Shown: positions 8,764-17,817 of the stretch, in pieces
Numbering within the stretch: the stretch's first letter is position 1
How the letters are laid out: each line of letters begins with the position of its first letter
From: Metabacillus rhizolycopersici
GTDB taxonomy: Bacteria; Bacillota; Bacilli; Bacillales; Bacillaceae
Assembly (NCBI RefSeq): GCF_020075705.1
Contig: NZ_JAIQUM010000014.1
Coordinates: 28,754 to 92,753, forward strand
Length of the DNA stretch: 64,000 nt
Reading direction: 5' to 3'
Translations under genes and position numbers: made by a program
Notes under the pieces: model-generated
Seen by the model: the letters and a program-made list of their open reading frames with translations, nothing else
Told to the model about the DNA's origin: nothing
Databases searched by the model: none

Positions 8764-9225
8764 ATGCCTATGCAGCGCACATTTTTGATGGTTAAGCCAG
8801 ATGGAGTGAAACGAGGTTTGATCGGAGAGATTATGAAACGCTTTGAACAAAAAGGATTTACACTATTAAACGCAGAGCTTATGACCGTTGATCGAGCAAA
8901 AGCGGAAAATCATTATTTTGAACATCAAGATAAGCCGTTTTTTGGAGAATTGGTCAATTTTATTACATCAGGTCCTGTTTTTGCAATGGTTTGGGAAGGT
9001 GAAAACATTATCGAAGTTTCACGGACTATGATTGGGAAAACAAGTCCTTTAGAAGCATTGCCTGGAACAATCCGCGGTGACTTTGCATGTACGAAAGAGG
9101 AGAATGTCATTCATGGATCCGATTCCCTGTTAAGTGCTGAACGCGAAATTGCCAACTTTTTTGACTTGCTCTCAATCCGTTCACGAGACGAAGACTACCC
9201 ATACGACGAACGAAAATCAGTTTGA
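8764..9225 (+). CDS. ndk: nucleoside diphosphate kinase
   Basis: Moves the terminal phosphate from ATP to other (deoxy)nucleoside diphosphates through a phosphohistidine. Seen: K-P-D-G at residues 11-14, the F-x-G-E-L-V-x-F-I-T-S-G-P core, G-T-I-R-G-D and the active-site N-V-I-H-G-S-D-S with His near 117. The ATG at 8764 follows GAGGAGG. At 153 residues it is slightly longer than usual, with a charged tail ([10 protein letters not shown]). It stands alone here, not in a menaquinone-type operon as in B. subtilis. The sequence between G-D and the active site (F-A-C-T-K-E-E) also departs from the usual pattern, so it may be a second, diverged copy. Confidence 0.93.
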   Translation: MPMQRTFLMVKPDGVKRGLIGEIMKRFEQKGFTLLNAELMTVDRAKAENHYFEHQDKPFFGELVNFITSGPVFAMVWEGENIIEVSRTMIGKTSPLEALPGTIRGDFACTKEENVIHGSDSLLSAEREIANFFDLLSIRSRDEDYPYDERKSV

Positions 9226-9330
9226 TTCATAAAGCAAGGCATCGGACGGCTAGCGTTTACTTTACCCCCTACTTTTTTGCTTAAGGTAGGGTACACCACT
9301 TGTTAATTTGCATGCCATCTATAACAAAAA

Positions 9331-9367
9331 AATGTAGTAAAATCTAAATTTTAGATTTTACTACATT
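9331..9367. terminator. shared terminator between ndk and the azoreductase gene
   Basis: Perfect 18-bp stem AATGTAGTAAAATCTAAA / TTTAGATTTTACTACATT between two convergent genes. Confidence 0.8.
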
Positions 9368-9389
9368 TCAAATATTATTATTGACTAAC

Positions 9390-10032
9390 TTATGAAGCCG
9401 TTACAGCTGAAAAACTTTTTGCGACAGCTTCAACTTTTGCTAAACCTTCAGTGATTATTGTTTCTGCTTGATCCTGCATTGCAGCATGGCCTTCAATGAT
9501 AACCTCATTTACAATTTCCATACCAAATACGCCACCAACAACGTTTTTAATATAATTTGCAGCCATTTCCATCGGCGCTGCTTCTGGTGTTGAGTAAATG
9601 CCACCACGCGCACTTAAAATAACTGCCTTTTTGTCAGTCATTAATTGTACTGCTTGACCATTTTCGTCATATTTAAATGTGAAACCAGCTTGGTACACAT
9701 AATCGATGAAAGTTTGTAATTTAGCTGGAATTGTTAAGTTCCAAAGTGGGAACGCGAAAACAACTACGTCTGCAGCTGTTAATGCATCCATTGCTTTTTG
9801 TTTTGCAGCTAAAAGACGTTGTTCGATATCTGTCATCTCTTCCCCAGATTCTACTTTACCGAAAGCGTTAAATAATTCTTGACCAAAGTAAGGCATATCT
9901 TCAGCAAATACATCGTAAGTAGTTACGTTAGCGCCTTCTAAGTTATTCATAAATGTTTCATACATTTTACTTGATACAGCGTCTGTTGCTGGACGATTGA
10001 CGATTATTTGCCTTTACTACTAAAATGTTCAT
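9390..10032 (-). pseudogene. azoR: FMN-dependent NADH-azoreductase, frameshifted by a 7-bp tandem duplication
   Basis: The intact frame would be a 211-residue flavodoxin-fold azo/quinone reductase with V-V-F-A-F-P-L-W-N and A-R-G-G-I-Y-S. A good start (ATG at 10032 behind AAAAGGAGATA) encodes M-N-I-L-V-V-K-A-N-N-R, then the frame is lost. At 9992-10005 the seven bases GACGATT occur twice in tandem; removing one copy restores an unbroken frame of exactly the family length. The N-terminal beta-strand and part of the FMN phosphate loop are therefore out of frame, and the 191-residue remainder from 9965 lacks them. A true mutation, slipped-strand switching or an assembly error are all possible. 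Confidence 0.85.
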
Positions 10033-10288
10033 AAAATTATATATCTCCTTTTGTTATCATGAAGTAAGTTATCTTGAATTTGTAATATATCAAACTAATG
10101 TAAATGTCAATTTAACACACTTCTAACTTTTATTAATAGAATTTAGGATTTAGTTAAGATCTTTTCAATAGGATTTTGGTAGTGGATATTATTCTCGGAT
10201 CGATGCTTTTTGAAAAATAAACCAATGAGGAATTTGACGATGATAACTGGAAATGTGATGAAAACAAAATGAAAAAAACGCAGAAATG

Positions 10289-10318
10289 AAGGCAAGCCAT
10301 TTTTTATTGGCTTGCCTT
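10289..10318 (-). terminator. terminator of yabR
   Basis: AAGGCAAGCCA ... TGGCTTGCCTT with an A-rich flank that becomes U-rich on the minus strand transcript. Confidence 0.7.
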
Positions 10319-10356
10319 ACTCTCTATATGATGAAGAATGAAAATAAGGCAGCAGG

Positions 10357-10806
10357 TTATCCGCGTCTACCGCCTCTACCGCCTCTTTTTGTTTCAGTGT
10401 TACGTTTAAGGCTAGATAAGTTTTCTTCACTCGATTTTAAAAAACGAGCCATCTTATCTTCAAAGTTTTCCTTTGGTTTAAAATTACTTTTTGAGCGGCT
10501 ATCTTTTGAACGACTATCAGTTCTTCCTTGGCGCGGTGGACGTTGAGAATAAGAAGATGTTTGCCCTTCTGGTCGGTCAATCGCCTTTTTGATGGACAAG
10601 GCAATTTTTCCTTCTTTTTCGCTTATCACTTTTACTTCAACTTCATCACCTATTTTGAGATGGTCATTAACATCTTTTACATAGCTATCTGCTACCTCAC
10701 TAATATGCACGAGACCAGTTGTGCCTCCCGGTAATTCTACGAATGCTCCGAAATTAGTGATACCTGTTACTTTACCTTGTACTTTGCTGCCTATTTCTAT
10801 TGACAT
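10357..10806 (-). CDS. yabR: S1-domain RNA-binding protein YabR
   Basis: A 149-residue cytoplasmic protein with one S1 (OB-fold) domain at residues 1-75 (G-S-K-V-Q-G-K-V-T-G-I-T-N-F-G-A-F-V-E-L and G-L-V-H-I-S-E-V-A), then a flexible, charged and glutamine/serine-rich linker, a short conserved helix (F-E-D-K-M-A-R-F-L-K) and an Arg/Gly tail R-G-G-R-G-G-R-R-G. This matches YabR of B. subtilis closely. There the gene sits between divIC and spoIIE; here it stands alone between its own promoter region and terminator. Role: RNA or ribosome binding, inferred from the S1 fold and RGG tail. Confidence 0.85.
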   Translation of the reverse strand: MSIEIGSKVQGKVTGITNFGAFVELPGGTTGLVHISEVADSYVKDVNDHLKIGDEVEVKVISEKEGKIALSIKKAIDRPEGQTSSYSQRPPRQGRTDSRSKDSRSKSNFKPKENFEDKMARFLKSSEENLSSLKRNTETKRGGRGGRRG

Positions 10807-11120
10807 AAAAATAATGTTCCCCCTAAATATTGTTATTAACAGTTAATTATAACAAATTTAAATAATAATATCAATAATATTCCGCACATTTTTTCTAACA
10901 TTCTCCCATTTACCAAAAACACGCGGATATTTCTAATTTAAGAAGTTGTTTTTCACTTGGATTGTTCTTCCAAAATCTTTAACATCACTTCTACCTATAC
11001 CACTTATAACAGTATAATCATAAAAGAATCACTAGACTAATTAGTATCCCCATAAAGTCAGTCTAAATTCGATTAAAGTGGAATGAAAAAATTAATTCAC
11101 TTACTTGAATGTTGAATTCT

Positions 11121-11753
11121 TTAAGTAATTAATGTAAAAGTGAGATAGATTGCTGTGCCCCACATGATTAGTGCAGATACTTTATTTAAATTGGCAATAA
11201 ATCCTCCTGAGTTGTTTAATCTGCCAACTCGTCTTCCAACTAATGCGAGAGAAAAAAACCATATCCACGATGTCGCAATACAAGCTAAGGTAAAGGCAAG
11301 CTTCTCTGTACCTGTGTACGAGATAGAGCTTGTTCCAATTACCCCGATTGTATCCATAATAGCATGGGGATTTAACAAAGAAACTGAAGCCGCAAAAGCA
11401 ACCTGTTTTTTGGGTGCAAGTGCTTTTTCATCGGATGAATATGTACCAGGTTTACTTTTCCACGTCACATAGCCCATATACAGTAAAAAGATAATACCAA
11501 TTGTTAATAAAATCAGCTTTATCCAGTAAACTCCCAAAACAATAACAGATACACCTAAAACAGCCAAAGATATAAGTAAAGTGTCACAAATGGCTGCAGT
11601 GATGATAACCGGTAAAGTTTTTTTAAATGTTGATTGGGTTGCACCTTGGTTAAAAACAAAAACATTTTGAACACCTAAGGGGAGAATAAGTCCAAGAGCC
11701 AAAATAACACCATGAATAACCGAACTTACCAATAAATTCACAAACCTTCCCAC
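11121..11753 (-). CDS. LysE/ArgO-family amino acid exporter
   Basis: About 210 residues with six membrane segments. The first has the LysE signature G-L-I-L-P-L-G-V-Q-N-V-F-V-F-N-Q, and a central N-P-H-A-I-M-D-T loop is present, typical of basic amino acid exporters. The start is uncertain: GTG at 11753 or GTG at 11741 behind GGAAGG. The gene is monocistronic. Substrate (lysine, arginine or another amino acid) is not determined. Confidence 0.8.
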   Translation of the reverse strand: MGRFVNLLVSSVIHGVILALGLILPLGVQNVFVFNQGATQSTFKKTLPVIITAAICDTLLISLAVLGVSVIVLGVYWIKLILLTIGIIFLLYMGYVTWKSKPGTYSSDEKALAPKKQVAFAASVSLLNPHAIMDTIGVIGTSSISYTGTEKLAFTLACIATSWIWFFSLALVGRRVGRLNNSGGFIANLNKVSALIMWGTAIYLTFTLIT

Positions 11754-11884
11754 GTAGTATAAATTATTAATTTACCATAATTTATCTTTCATGAGGCATC
11801 TATTGTGCAATGAAATTCCCAAAAAACCCCATAAGAAAAAGGAGTCGCTGTAATAACCCTTTTATACTACATTCAAGCCACATA

Positions 11885-11924
11885 AAGAAACACCTCCAAG
11901 AATGATTAGTCGGAGGTGTTTCTT
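11885..11924. terminator. terminator of the 40-residue DUF4023-like gene
   Basis: AAGAAACACCTCC ... GGAGGTGTTTCTT, located directly after the small gene on the minus strand. Confidence 0.7.
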
Positions 11925-11928
11925 CTTA

Positions 11929-12051
11929 TTATTTATGTGTTTTATTCGGCTTTTTCTTGCCAGGATTTCCTCTACCATGTAGTTGTTTGTTCTTTTCTTG
12001 TTTTTGTTGTTGTTCCTGCAAACTTTCGACAAATCCCTCTGAATTGATCAT
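11929..12051 (-). CDS. DUF4023-like 40-residue protein
   Basis: ATG behind GGGAAGGTG at normal spacing. The product is a polar Gln/Lys-rich helix (F-V-E-S-L-Q-E-Q-Q-Q-K-Q) followed by H-G-R-G-N-P-G-K-K-K-P-N-K-T-H-K. This N-P-G-K-K-x-P-N-K-x-H tail is characteristic of the short DUF4023 family of Bacillaceae, whose function is unknown. It has its own terminator. Confidence 0.65.
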   Translation of the reverse strand: MINSEGFVESLQEQQQKQEKNKQLHGRGNPGKKKPNKTHK

Positions 12052-12206
12052 ACATTCACCTTCCCTTTTTCAAAGTGTGGTTCCCATGTTAATATAACCA
12101 TTTGATGTGAATTCATGAGTCAGAAGGTTATTTGCTTGAACAGGGATTGGTTATAGATAGTTGTATAATGGGAAATCCCGACTAGACCAATTTTTTTATG
12201 ATTCAT

Positions 12207-12575
12207 TCAAAATTTATTTTTTACTGGAGATCGCTTAACTCGGTTCACAATCATCCTAACCACTAATTGACCCAAGAAATATAAAACTGAAAAAATTATA
12301 ATTACTTTGTCCCGATCGAATGGTTTAAACCAATATGTATCATTTTCAATAAAATTAGATGCTAAATATAGAGAAATGAGAGTTTGAAAGATAGTAAGTA
12401 TTACTACTGTTACGGACTTAACATGAGAAGAAATGATTCCTGATAAAATGATGAAGAATACAAAACCAACGAAAAGAAATGATGCATCTTGATTCCTTAC
12501 GTGTTGTTCATATTCGTAAAAATGAAAGAGAAAAGGAACAGGTAGTAAAAGAATTAAAAATTTAAGATAGTTCAT
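12207..12575 (-). CDS. 122-residue integral membrane protein of unknown function
   Basis: ATG behind AAAAGGAG. Four hydrophobic stretches (around residues 4-18, 33-50, 55-75 and 90-112) are joined by short loops, with a basic C-terminus (R-V-K-R-S-P-V-K-N-K-F) predicted on the cytoplasmic side. It does not match a family I can name. It lies downstream of sqhC in the same direction only in the sense of strand; its own ribosome site and a gap of 164 bases suggest a separate unit. Confidence 0.55.
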   Translation of the reverse strand: MNYLKFLILLLPVPFLFHFYEYEQHVRNQDASFLFVGFVFFIILSGIISSHVKSVTVVILTIFQTLISLYLASNFIENDTYWFKPFDRDKVIIIFSVLYFLGQLVVRMIVNRVKRSPVKNKF

Positions 12576-12739
12576 TGCTGTTACTCCTTTTAAATCTGAG
12601 TTTTGTGAGTAATTATACAGTTAGCCAGTAACAGCTGTCTATTCTTTTATTACGGTTATCTCTTTGTTGGTGGTTCACGAGTATCTTACTCCTCTTTCGT
12701 TACCGTTCTCACACTTTCGCCTAGTCCAAAATCTCATTT

Positions 12740-14614
12740 TCAACAAAACTTCCCTTTATAATGACTTAAAGCAAGTAACGAAAAGAGGTATTCGTAGCTA
12801 TGGTAATGGATATAAAATCCACCTGGTAGACCCTGACCTTTCGGATAGGTTGTTGTCCAATCACTTTTTCCAGATGTCTCAAGTAAATACGTCATTCCGC
12901 GCTTAATTTCGGGTGTCACTTTATTTTCCGCAGCAATAAGTGTATCCAATGCCCATGCCGTGTGGGTGCGAGTGCTTTCATTTAACGGTACATACTTTTT
13001 ATTGATGTCGCTTTGACAAGATTCCCCCCATCCACCATCTTTATTTTGAATGCTGTATAACCATTTGATTGCTTTTTGAATCGAAGTACGATCTTTGTTT
13101 ATGTTTACTGCAATTAAGCCAGTGATTGCTGCCCATGTTCCGTAAATATAACAAATCCCCCATCGTCCATACCAGGAGCCATCCTTTTCCTGATTTTGAA
13201 ACAACCAATTCACACCCCGTTTTATTAGTGGATGGTTATAATCTGCATGAGTAAAGTTCCCTAAGAATTCTAACGTCCTCCCTGTTAAATCTGCTGTTGA
13301 AGGATCTAGCAACATGGATCCTCCGCCCTCAACTGGCAGCCAAGCAAGCAAAGGTTTATCAATATTTCTCTCAAACGCAGCCCAGCCACCGTCATCATTC
13401 TGCATGGAAATAAGCCATTGTATACCAGCGTTCCAAGCTTGACGATAAACAGGATTTTTTAAAACAAGTGATTGAATAGCTCTTAATGCGGCAGTTGTAT
13501 CATCCACATCAGGATGGATTGTATTAATATTAGCAAAGCCCCACCCTCCTGGTAACGCGGTTTGATTATGGACAGCCCAATCACTGTATAGATTATGTTG
13601 CCTAGTCAACAAGTATATTTGCGCATTTTGAATGGCTTTGGCAGAAGACGAAACCCCAGCTTCTTGAAGACTATAGCTAATTAGCGCTGTATTCCATATT
13701 GTTGCCGTTGTATATTGAACGTGAATATGATTGTCGATTTTCGTCTGGAATGATTTTAATCCTTGAATCGCCTTAAGTATGATCGGATGTTGCTTCGAAT
13801 AGCCTCGTGCCAGTAAAGCAAAAACCATTAAAAACGTAGAACTGAAATAACTGTAAAATGTTCCATCAGATTCGATTCGCTGCAGCATATACTGTTCGGC
13901 GCGGTTTAAAGCGATTTGATGGAGATGATGCGGATAGCCAATTAGACTTTTTATTCCGTGGTGAATGGATGAAGAGATAGAGCGAAAATCACCTAGCTCC
14001 TTTTCCCATTCATCATCCCCCCTATGTATAATTAAATCGGTTAAGTCTGGAGATCGATTTGTCTTGAGGTGAAATTTTTTATCTGTAGTGATGAGGAGTG
14101 GAATGAAAATAGCTCTTGCATACACCGAAAGATCAAAAATATTTACTGGAAAAGCAGGTGGCAAAAGCATGATCTCAACTGGGATGGGAATATGTTTTGG
14201 CCATTGATATTGTCCCGTTAAAGCTAGCATAATTTTTGTAAGCATATTTACTTTCTTTAAACCACCGTGTTTTAAAATAAATTGTCTTGCCAAGCGCATA
14301 TCAGAATCATTTTTCGTACGGCGCCCGGAATAAAGAAGAGCATAATAGGCTTCAACGGTAACCGCAAGATTTCCTTCCCCTTCATCATCATATAACTTCC
14401 AAGCGCCATTTTCTCCTTGTTTACTTAGAATCCGCCGCACCAATGAGTTGATAAAATCTTCATCATTTATTTCTAATGAGCGCAATAAGATAATCATATA
14501 GCAATCTGTTGAAATCCCTGTTTCAAACGGATAGGTCCATGATCCGTCCAGCTTCTGTTCTCTCTTCAGAATGTCTACTAAACGGTTAATTTCAGCTTCG
14601 ACCAAAAGTTTCAT
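12740..14614 (-). CDS. sqhC: sporulenol synthase / squalene-hopene cyclase family
   Basis: A 624-residue prenyl cyclase. The catalytic acid motif D-V-D-D-T-T (residues 369-374) and at least four QW repeats (for example Q-N-D-D-G-G-W, Q-E-K-D-G-S-W-Y-G-R-W and Q-N-K-D-G-G-W-G) are visible on an alpha/alpha-barrel scaffold. In B. subtilis the orthologue cyclises tetraprenyl-beta-curcumene to sporulenol for spore membranes. Length and motif set fit this group. It is divergent from a DUF2515 gene 90 bases away. Ribosome site GAGAGGA precedes the ATG. Membrane-associated monotopic enzyme. Confidence 0.93.
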   Translation of the reverse strand: MKLLVEAEINRLVDILKREQKLDGSWTYPFETGISTDCYMIILLRSLEINDEDFINSLVRRILSKQGENGAWKLYDDEGEGNLAVTVEAYYALLYSGRRTKNDSDMRLARQFILKHGGLKKVNMLTKIMLALTGQYQWPKHIPIPVEIMLLPPAFPVNIFDLSVYARAIFIPLLITTDKKFHLKTNRSPDLTDLIIHRGDDEWEKELGDFRSISSSIHHGIKSLIGYPHHLHQIALNRAEQYMLQRIESDGTFYSYFSSTFLMVFALLARGYSKQHPIILKAIQGLKSFQTKIDNHIHVQYTTATIWNTALISYSLQEAGVSSSAKAIQNAQIYLLTRQHNLYSDWAVHNQTALPGGWGFANINTIHPDVDDTTAALRAIQSLVLKNPVYRQAWNAGIQWLISMQNDDGGWAAFERNIDKPLLAWLPVEGGGSMLLDPSTADLTGRTLEFLGNFTHADYNHPLIKRGVNWLFQNQEKDGSWYGRWGICYIYGTWAAITGLIAVNINKDRTSIQKAIKWLYSIQNKDGGWGESCQSDINKKYVPLNESTRTHTAWALDTLIAAENKVTPEIKRGMTYLLETSGKSDWTTTYPKGQGLPGGFYIHYHSYEYLFSLLALSHYKGKFC

Positions 14615-14704
14615 ATCATTGTTAATCCTCTCTTCGTTAAAAGTAGTTTTTCCTATACATATTCCTTACAACGAGAGTGCATTCCTAGGACGGGAGGGAA
14701 TTGA

Positions 14705-15868
14705 ATGGTGATTGGCCGTTTTAGTAAAAAGAAAATAACGATCAAAGCATATCTTGAAATAAAAGAGGATTTAAAGAATAAAAGCAAAAAGCAATCAGGC
14801 TCAATTACCGAACTAAGCCTATCAAAAGAAGAAAGAGAAATCATTAACACTATTAAGGAACAAACGAAAATGTTCAATTTGAATAATGTCACGAGAACGA
14901 AGGCCTATTATGATTTTTTTATCCAATACCCTGAGATCCACTGGGCCCTTTTAGGTCATATGGTATCCCGAAATGGTGGTTGGCATATGACCGATTTAAA
15001 AGGTGATCTTTTTAATCGCTTATTGACGGAAAAAGAACAACGCCATTTCTTTTTATTTTTAGAACGTGGAAATTGGTTAATCTTTCAAGACGTTTATCCA
15101 CAATGCTTACTTTATCAGCAAAGTTTACACGTCAAAAAAAATCTTTTTTATCTCCTTCCTTACTTTGGTGTTTCACTTTTTATGGAAACGATATGGAATT
15201 ATTTTTGGGAGAATGGTGACTGTTATCTGTTAGCCATTGCAATGGTAATCAACGAACAAAGTTATTTAGAAAAAAGAGTGATTCAAAATCCTCATTTCAA
15301 AAAAACAGTCTTAAATACGATCGGATTTAAACTGTATGATTTTTTGCGTTTTAATCATATCATTTTCCCATTTATTAAAAAGGGAAAGTCAAAAAAGATA
15401 AGCTTAATTGGCGAAACTCTCCAGCATTTTGATTCACTTCATGAGCGAATTATGTTAGGTAAACGATTATATTCATTACTTTTTCAGCAAGAACCCGTCT
15501 TGCAAGGCGTTTTGCTTTGGGCTGACAAGCACCCACATTCAGGCTCAAGAAAAGATTATTGGCATCATTTGTTTCATCATGTGAACGAATCCCTGCCAGG
15601 ATCCATTTACAAACGGAGGACAAAACAGTGCCAACTAAAAAAGAGTGCACATCGTATTTATAGTCCACCGTTGCAATTTGCTTGGGAAAATGTTGAGCAA
15701 CAAGAAGCTGAACAAGGTGATTGGTTTGATGATTGGAGAATTATCGATTATTTAATGGAAGAAGAAATATATAAAGGTGGGGAAATTTATGATGAATATT
15801 GTAAAACAATCGAGAAAATCGAGCTTGCTATCATCGCAAAAAAGGCGATTTTTCTCAGACAGGAATAA
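14705..15868 (+). CDS. DUF2515 family protein (YppC-like)
   Basis: A 387-residue cytoplasmic protein rich in aromatic and basic residues, with motifs I-H-W-A-L-L-G-H-M-V-S-R-N-G-G-W-H-M-T-D-L-K-G-D and H-P-H-S-G-S-R-K-D-Y-W typical of DUF2515. The ATG follows GGGAGG. The function is unknown; the family is often found near sqhC or spore genes in Bacillaceae. It is divergent from sqhC and is followed directly by a small membrane protein gene that is probably in the same transcript. Confidence 0.8.
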   Translation: MVIGRFSKKKITIKAYLEIKEDLKNKSKKQSGSITELSLSKEEREIINTIKEQTKMFNLNNVTRTKAYYDFFIQYPEIHWALLGHMVSRNGGWHMTDLKGDLFNRLLTEKEQRHFFLFLERGNWLIFQDVYPQCLLYQQSLHVKKNLFYLLPYFGVSLFMETIWNYFWENGDCYLLAIAMVINEQSYLEKRVIQNPHFKKTVLNTIGFKLYDFLRFNHIIFPFIKKGKSKKISLIGETLQHFDSLHERIMLGKRLYSLLFQQEPVLQGVLLWADKHPHSGSRKDYWHHLFHHVNESLPGSIYKRRTKQCQLKKSAHRIYSPPLQFAWENVEQQEAEQGDWFDDWRIIDYLMEEEIYKGGEIYDEYCKTIEKIELAIIAKKAIFLRQE

Positions 15869-15872
15869 AAAT

Positions 15873-16253
15873 TTGAATATCTATCTAACCGTTGCTTTAT
15901 TCGCTTCACTTGTCGGTACTTATTTAGATTTGATTTTCGTCGGTAAAGGAATGTATCATTTTCCAGTTAGAGTTTTCCCTGAGGTATTCTCTATTAATAT
16001 TTTGTTTACTTTAGTTATCCTTCCTCTCTTTACTATTACCTTTTTGGTTGTTGCAAAACGCGTTCAGCCGTTTATCCGTTTCATAATGATTGTTTTTATT
16101 AGCATTGTTTTCTTTTTTAGCGAACAGGTTGCCGAACAACTTGGTTGGTTTATCCATCAGCCCGAATGGAATCACGGATATTCTTTTTTCGGATATTTGT
16201 TGTTTTTAATTGTTGTTTGGAGGTTATTTCTTTTCCTATTAAAGATTAGATAG
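15873..16253 (+). CDS. CBO0543-like integral membrane protein
   Basis: A 126-residue protein with four membrane segments and the motif V-G-T-Y-L-D-L-I-F-V-G-K-G-M-Y-H-F-P, characteristic of the CBO0543 family. The TTG at 15873 lies four bases after the DUF2515 stop, behind CAGGAAT, and fits the family N-terminus. The frame is open further back (GTG 15777, ATG 15789) but that extension would read through the DUF2515 coding end in another frame, so I prefer the short form. Function unknown. Confidence 0.65.
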   Translation: MNIYLTVALFASLVGTYLDLIFVGKGMYHFPVRVFPEVFSINILFTLVILPLFTITFLVVAKRVQPFIRFIMIVFISIVFFFSEQVAEQLGWFIHQPEWNHGYSFFGYLLFLIVVWRLFLFLLKIR

Positions 16254-16295
16254 CTTGATAAATCTGAAAACTTATGAAGAAATAGTCTTTCTTCT

Positions 16296-16382
16296 TTTTA
16301 TGTTGTTTTATAAACTTTTTTTAAAATTTAAATTAATTATTTTTTATGCTATATATTTATTGAGAATTATTTTAAATGACCG
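16296..16382. repeat. dispersed AT-rich repeat, family C, copy 1
   Basis: About 85 bp including TTGTTTTATAAACT, TAAATTAATTATTTTTTATG and CTATATATTT. A second copy in the same orientation is at about 21890-21977. Neither copy codes for anything visible. Confidence 0.55.
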
Positions 16383-16581
16383 AGTTAAACAATACTGCTT
16401 TGCTTAGCGTGCCAACTCCCTCTTTTCATACGTTCTTTTATCCATAACAATATCTTTTTGCGAACGTCAATCAGATCACTCTCATGTTTTAGTTTCTTAT
16501 TCTGCTATTCTACTAAAAAGCGTTCGTAAATTTTTTTTCAAGTTTTACGAACATCAATAATAAGAGGTTTAAAGTGAAATT

Positions 16582-16619
16582 AACCCGTTCGTAAAAGTGT
16601 ATTTTTATGAACGGGTTAT
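16582..16619. terminator. hairpin with CGTTCGTAAA arms
   Basis: AACCCGTTCGTAAAA ... TTTTATGAACGGGTT. The GTTCGTAAA word recurs near 16520 and, inverted, near 16545, so this may be part of a small repeat cluster downstream of the RpiR gene. Confidence 0.45.
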
Positions 16620-16686
16620 GGACCGTATTTTTCTCATAATTGTCTGTAAAACAAAAAACATTGGATAAAAAATTGTTTTTCTAGTT

Positions 16687-17499
16687 TTAATAAGTAAACG
16701 TCACATTCTTTTCTATAAGTGTTTTTTCAAGTTTTTTCAACTTTTTAATCGATTCTTCTGATGAACGTTTACCAATTTCAATGACCAATGCATCTATCAA
16801 TGCAATAATAGGTATTATTGAAAATTGTTCTTCACTAACTTCTACTTTCAGTGTTACAGACGCATATGAAATAATTGGACATGAAATATGATCTGTTATT
16901 AATATAATGCTATTGCCTAGTTCATAGGCCAGCTTAACGGCTTCGATAATTCGATTAGTGTAGGGTTCGAATGCAAAAACCACTAAAATTTCATCCTTTT
17001 CAAGCTGCAAAATCCTATCATAAATTACTTCTGTATCATGACCTAATTGCCTTATCTTAGGATAGAATTCTCCAAGCAACAGTTCAAAATATAATGCAGT
17101 TGCTTTATACCGTCGAGTACCCAAAACATTGATATAACTTGATTTCACAATGTAATCAATTGCGCTATCAAAATTTTCCAATAAATCAGAATCTAATGAT
17201 TTGTTTAATAAATTCACTGATTCTTTCCAAACTTGCACTAAAGTTGGCACCTTCCCCCCTTCTTTTTGTATTTCTGTAAAAGACTTCTTCAATGTCCATT
17301 TTGAAACGGAAGGCATCGATTCATCATAGATATCTTTTCGTAAGTCATTAAAATTTTCATATCCCAAGGCATTTATCGTACGCACCACAGTTGAAATTCC
17401 AACTTTGGCATTAGTGGCAAGCTCCTTAATTGTTATCAATCCTATTGACTGATAATTTTTTAGAATATAATCACATAACTGCCTTTGTCTTTTGGGCAA
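16687..17499 (-). CDS. RpiR/MurR-family transcriptional regulator (HTH + SIS domain)
   Basis: An N-terminal winged HTH_6 domain (residues 1-60, with K-E-L-A-T-N-A-K-V-G-I-S-T-V-V-R) and a C-terminal SIS sugar-phosphate-binding domain from about residue 110 to 250. Members sense phosphosugars. The listed TTG start has no ribosome site, and family similarity seems to continue upstream in frame (T-I-N-K-I-V-D-I-K-E-S-L) back to a stop near 17560, without an ATG/GTG/TTG. The true start may be non-standard or lost. A 24-bp palindrome sits just upstream. No sugar gene is adjacent. Confidence 0.75.
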   Translation of the reverse strand: MPKRQRQLCDYILKNYQSIGLITIKELATNAKVGISTVVRTINALGYENFNDLRKDIYDESMPSVSKWTLKKSFTEIQKEGGKVPTLVQVWKESVNLLNKSLDSDLLENFDSAIDYIVKSSYINVLGTRRYKATALYFELLLGEFYPKIRQLGHDTEVIYDRILQLEKDEILVVFAFEPYTNRIIEAVKLAYELGNSIILITDHISCPIISYASVTLKVEVSEEQFSIIPIIALIDALVIEIGKRSSEESIKKLKKLEKTLIEKNVTFTY

Positions 17500-17552
17500 A
17501 GACTCTTTAATATCAACTATTTTATTAATTGTTGTTTGATTATCTAAACTCA

Positions 17553-17576
17553 GGTTATTAGATTAGTATAATAACC
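17553..17576. promoter_or_regulatory. perfect inverted repeat upstream of the RpiR gene
   Basis: GGTTATTA-N8-TAATAACC. It lies where the regulator's promoter should be (TATACT occurs inside it on the minus strand), so it is a good candidate autoregulatory operator. Confidence 0.55.
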
Positions 17577-17817
17577 AAAGGAGTATGCTTTATATGAATT
17601 CTCTTTCTTGGTCTTCTGCCAATCCTTTAGCTGGAGCAGTATGGACAAAGAAATGGAGGGATTAAACACGCTGAGGAATTAGGTTTGATTTATTCCTCAA
17701 GAATCCTCGAAAGAAGATTGAAATTGAAAGTAATTTGATTCTAGGTTTTCAGACTCTAGTGAATGGTTTTAATATGAACGCCAGGACGATCTCCAAACCA
17801 GTCCATATCCTTGTATA

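Noticed and set aside
17580..17740. Plus-strand peptide after AAAGGAG near 17577
   Set aside because: Frame of 23 codons with no family; surrounding fragments in other frames suggest debris, too weak to annotate.
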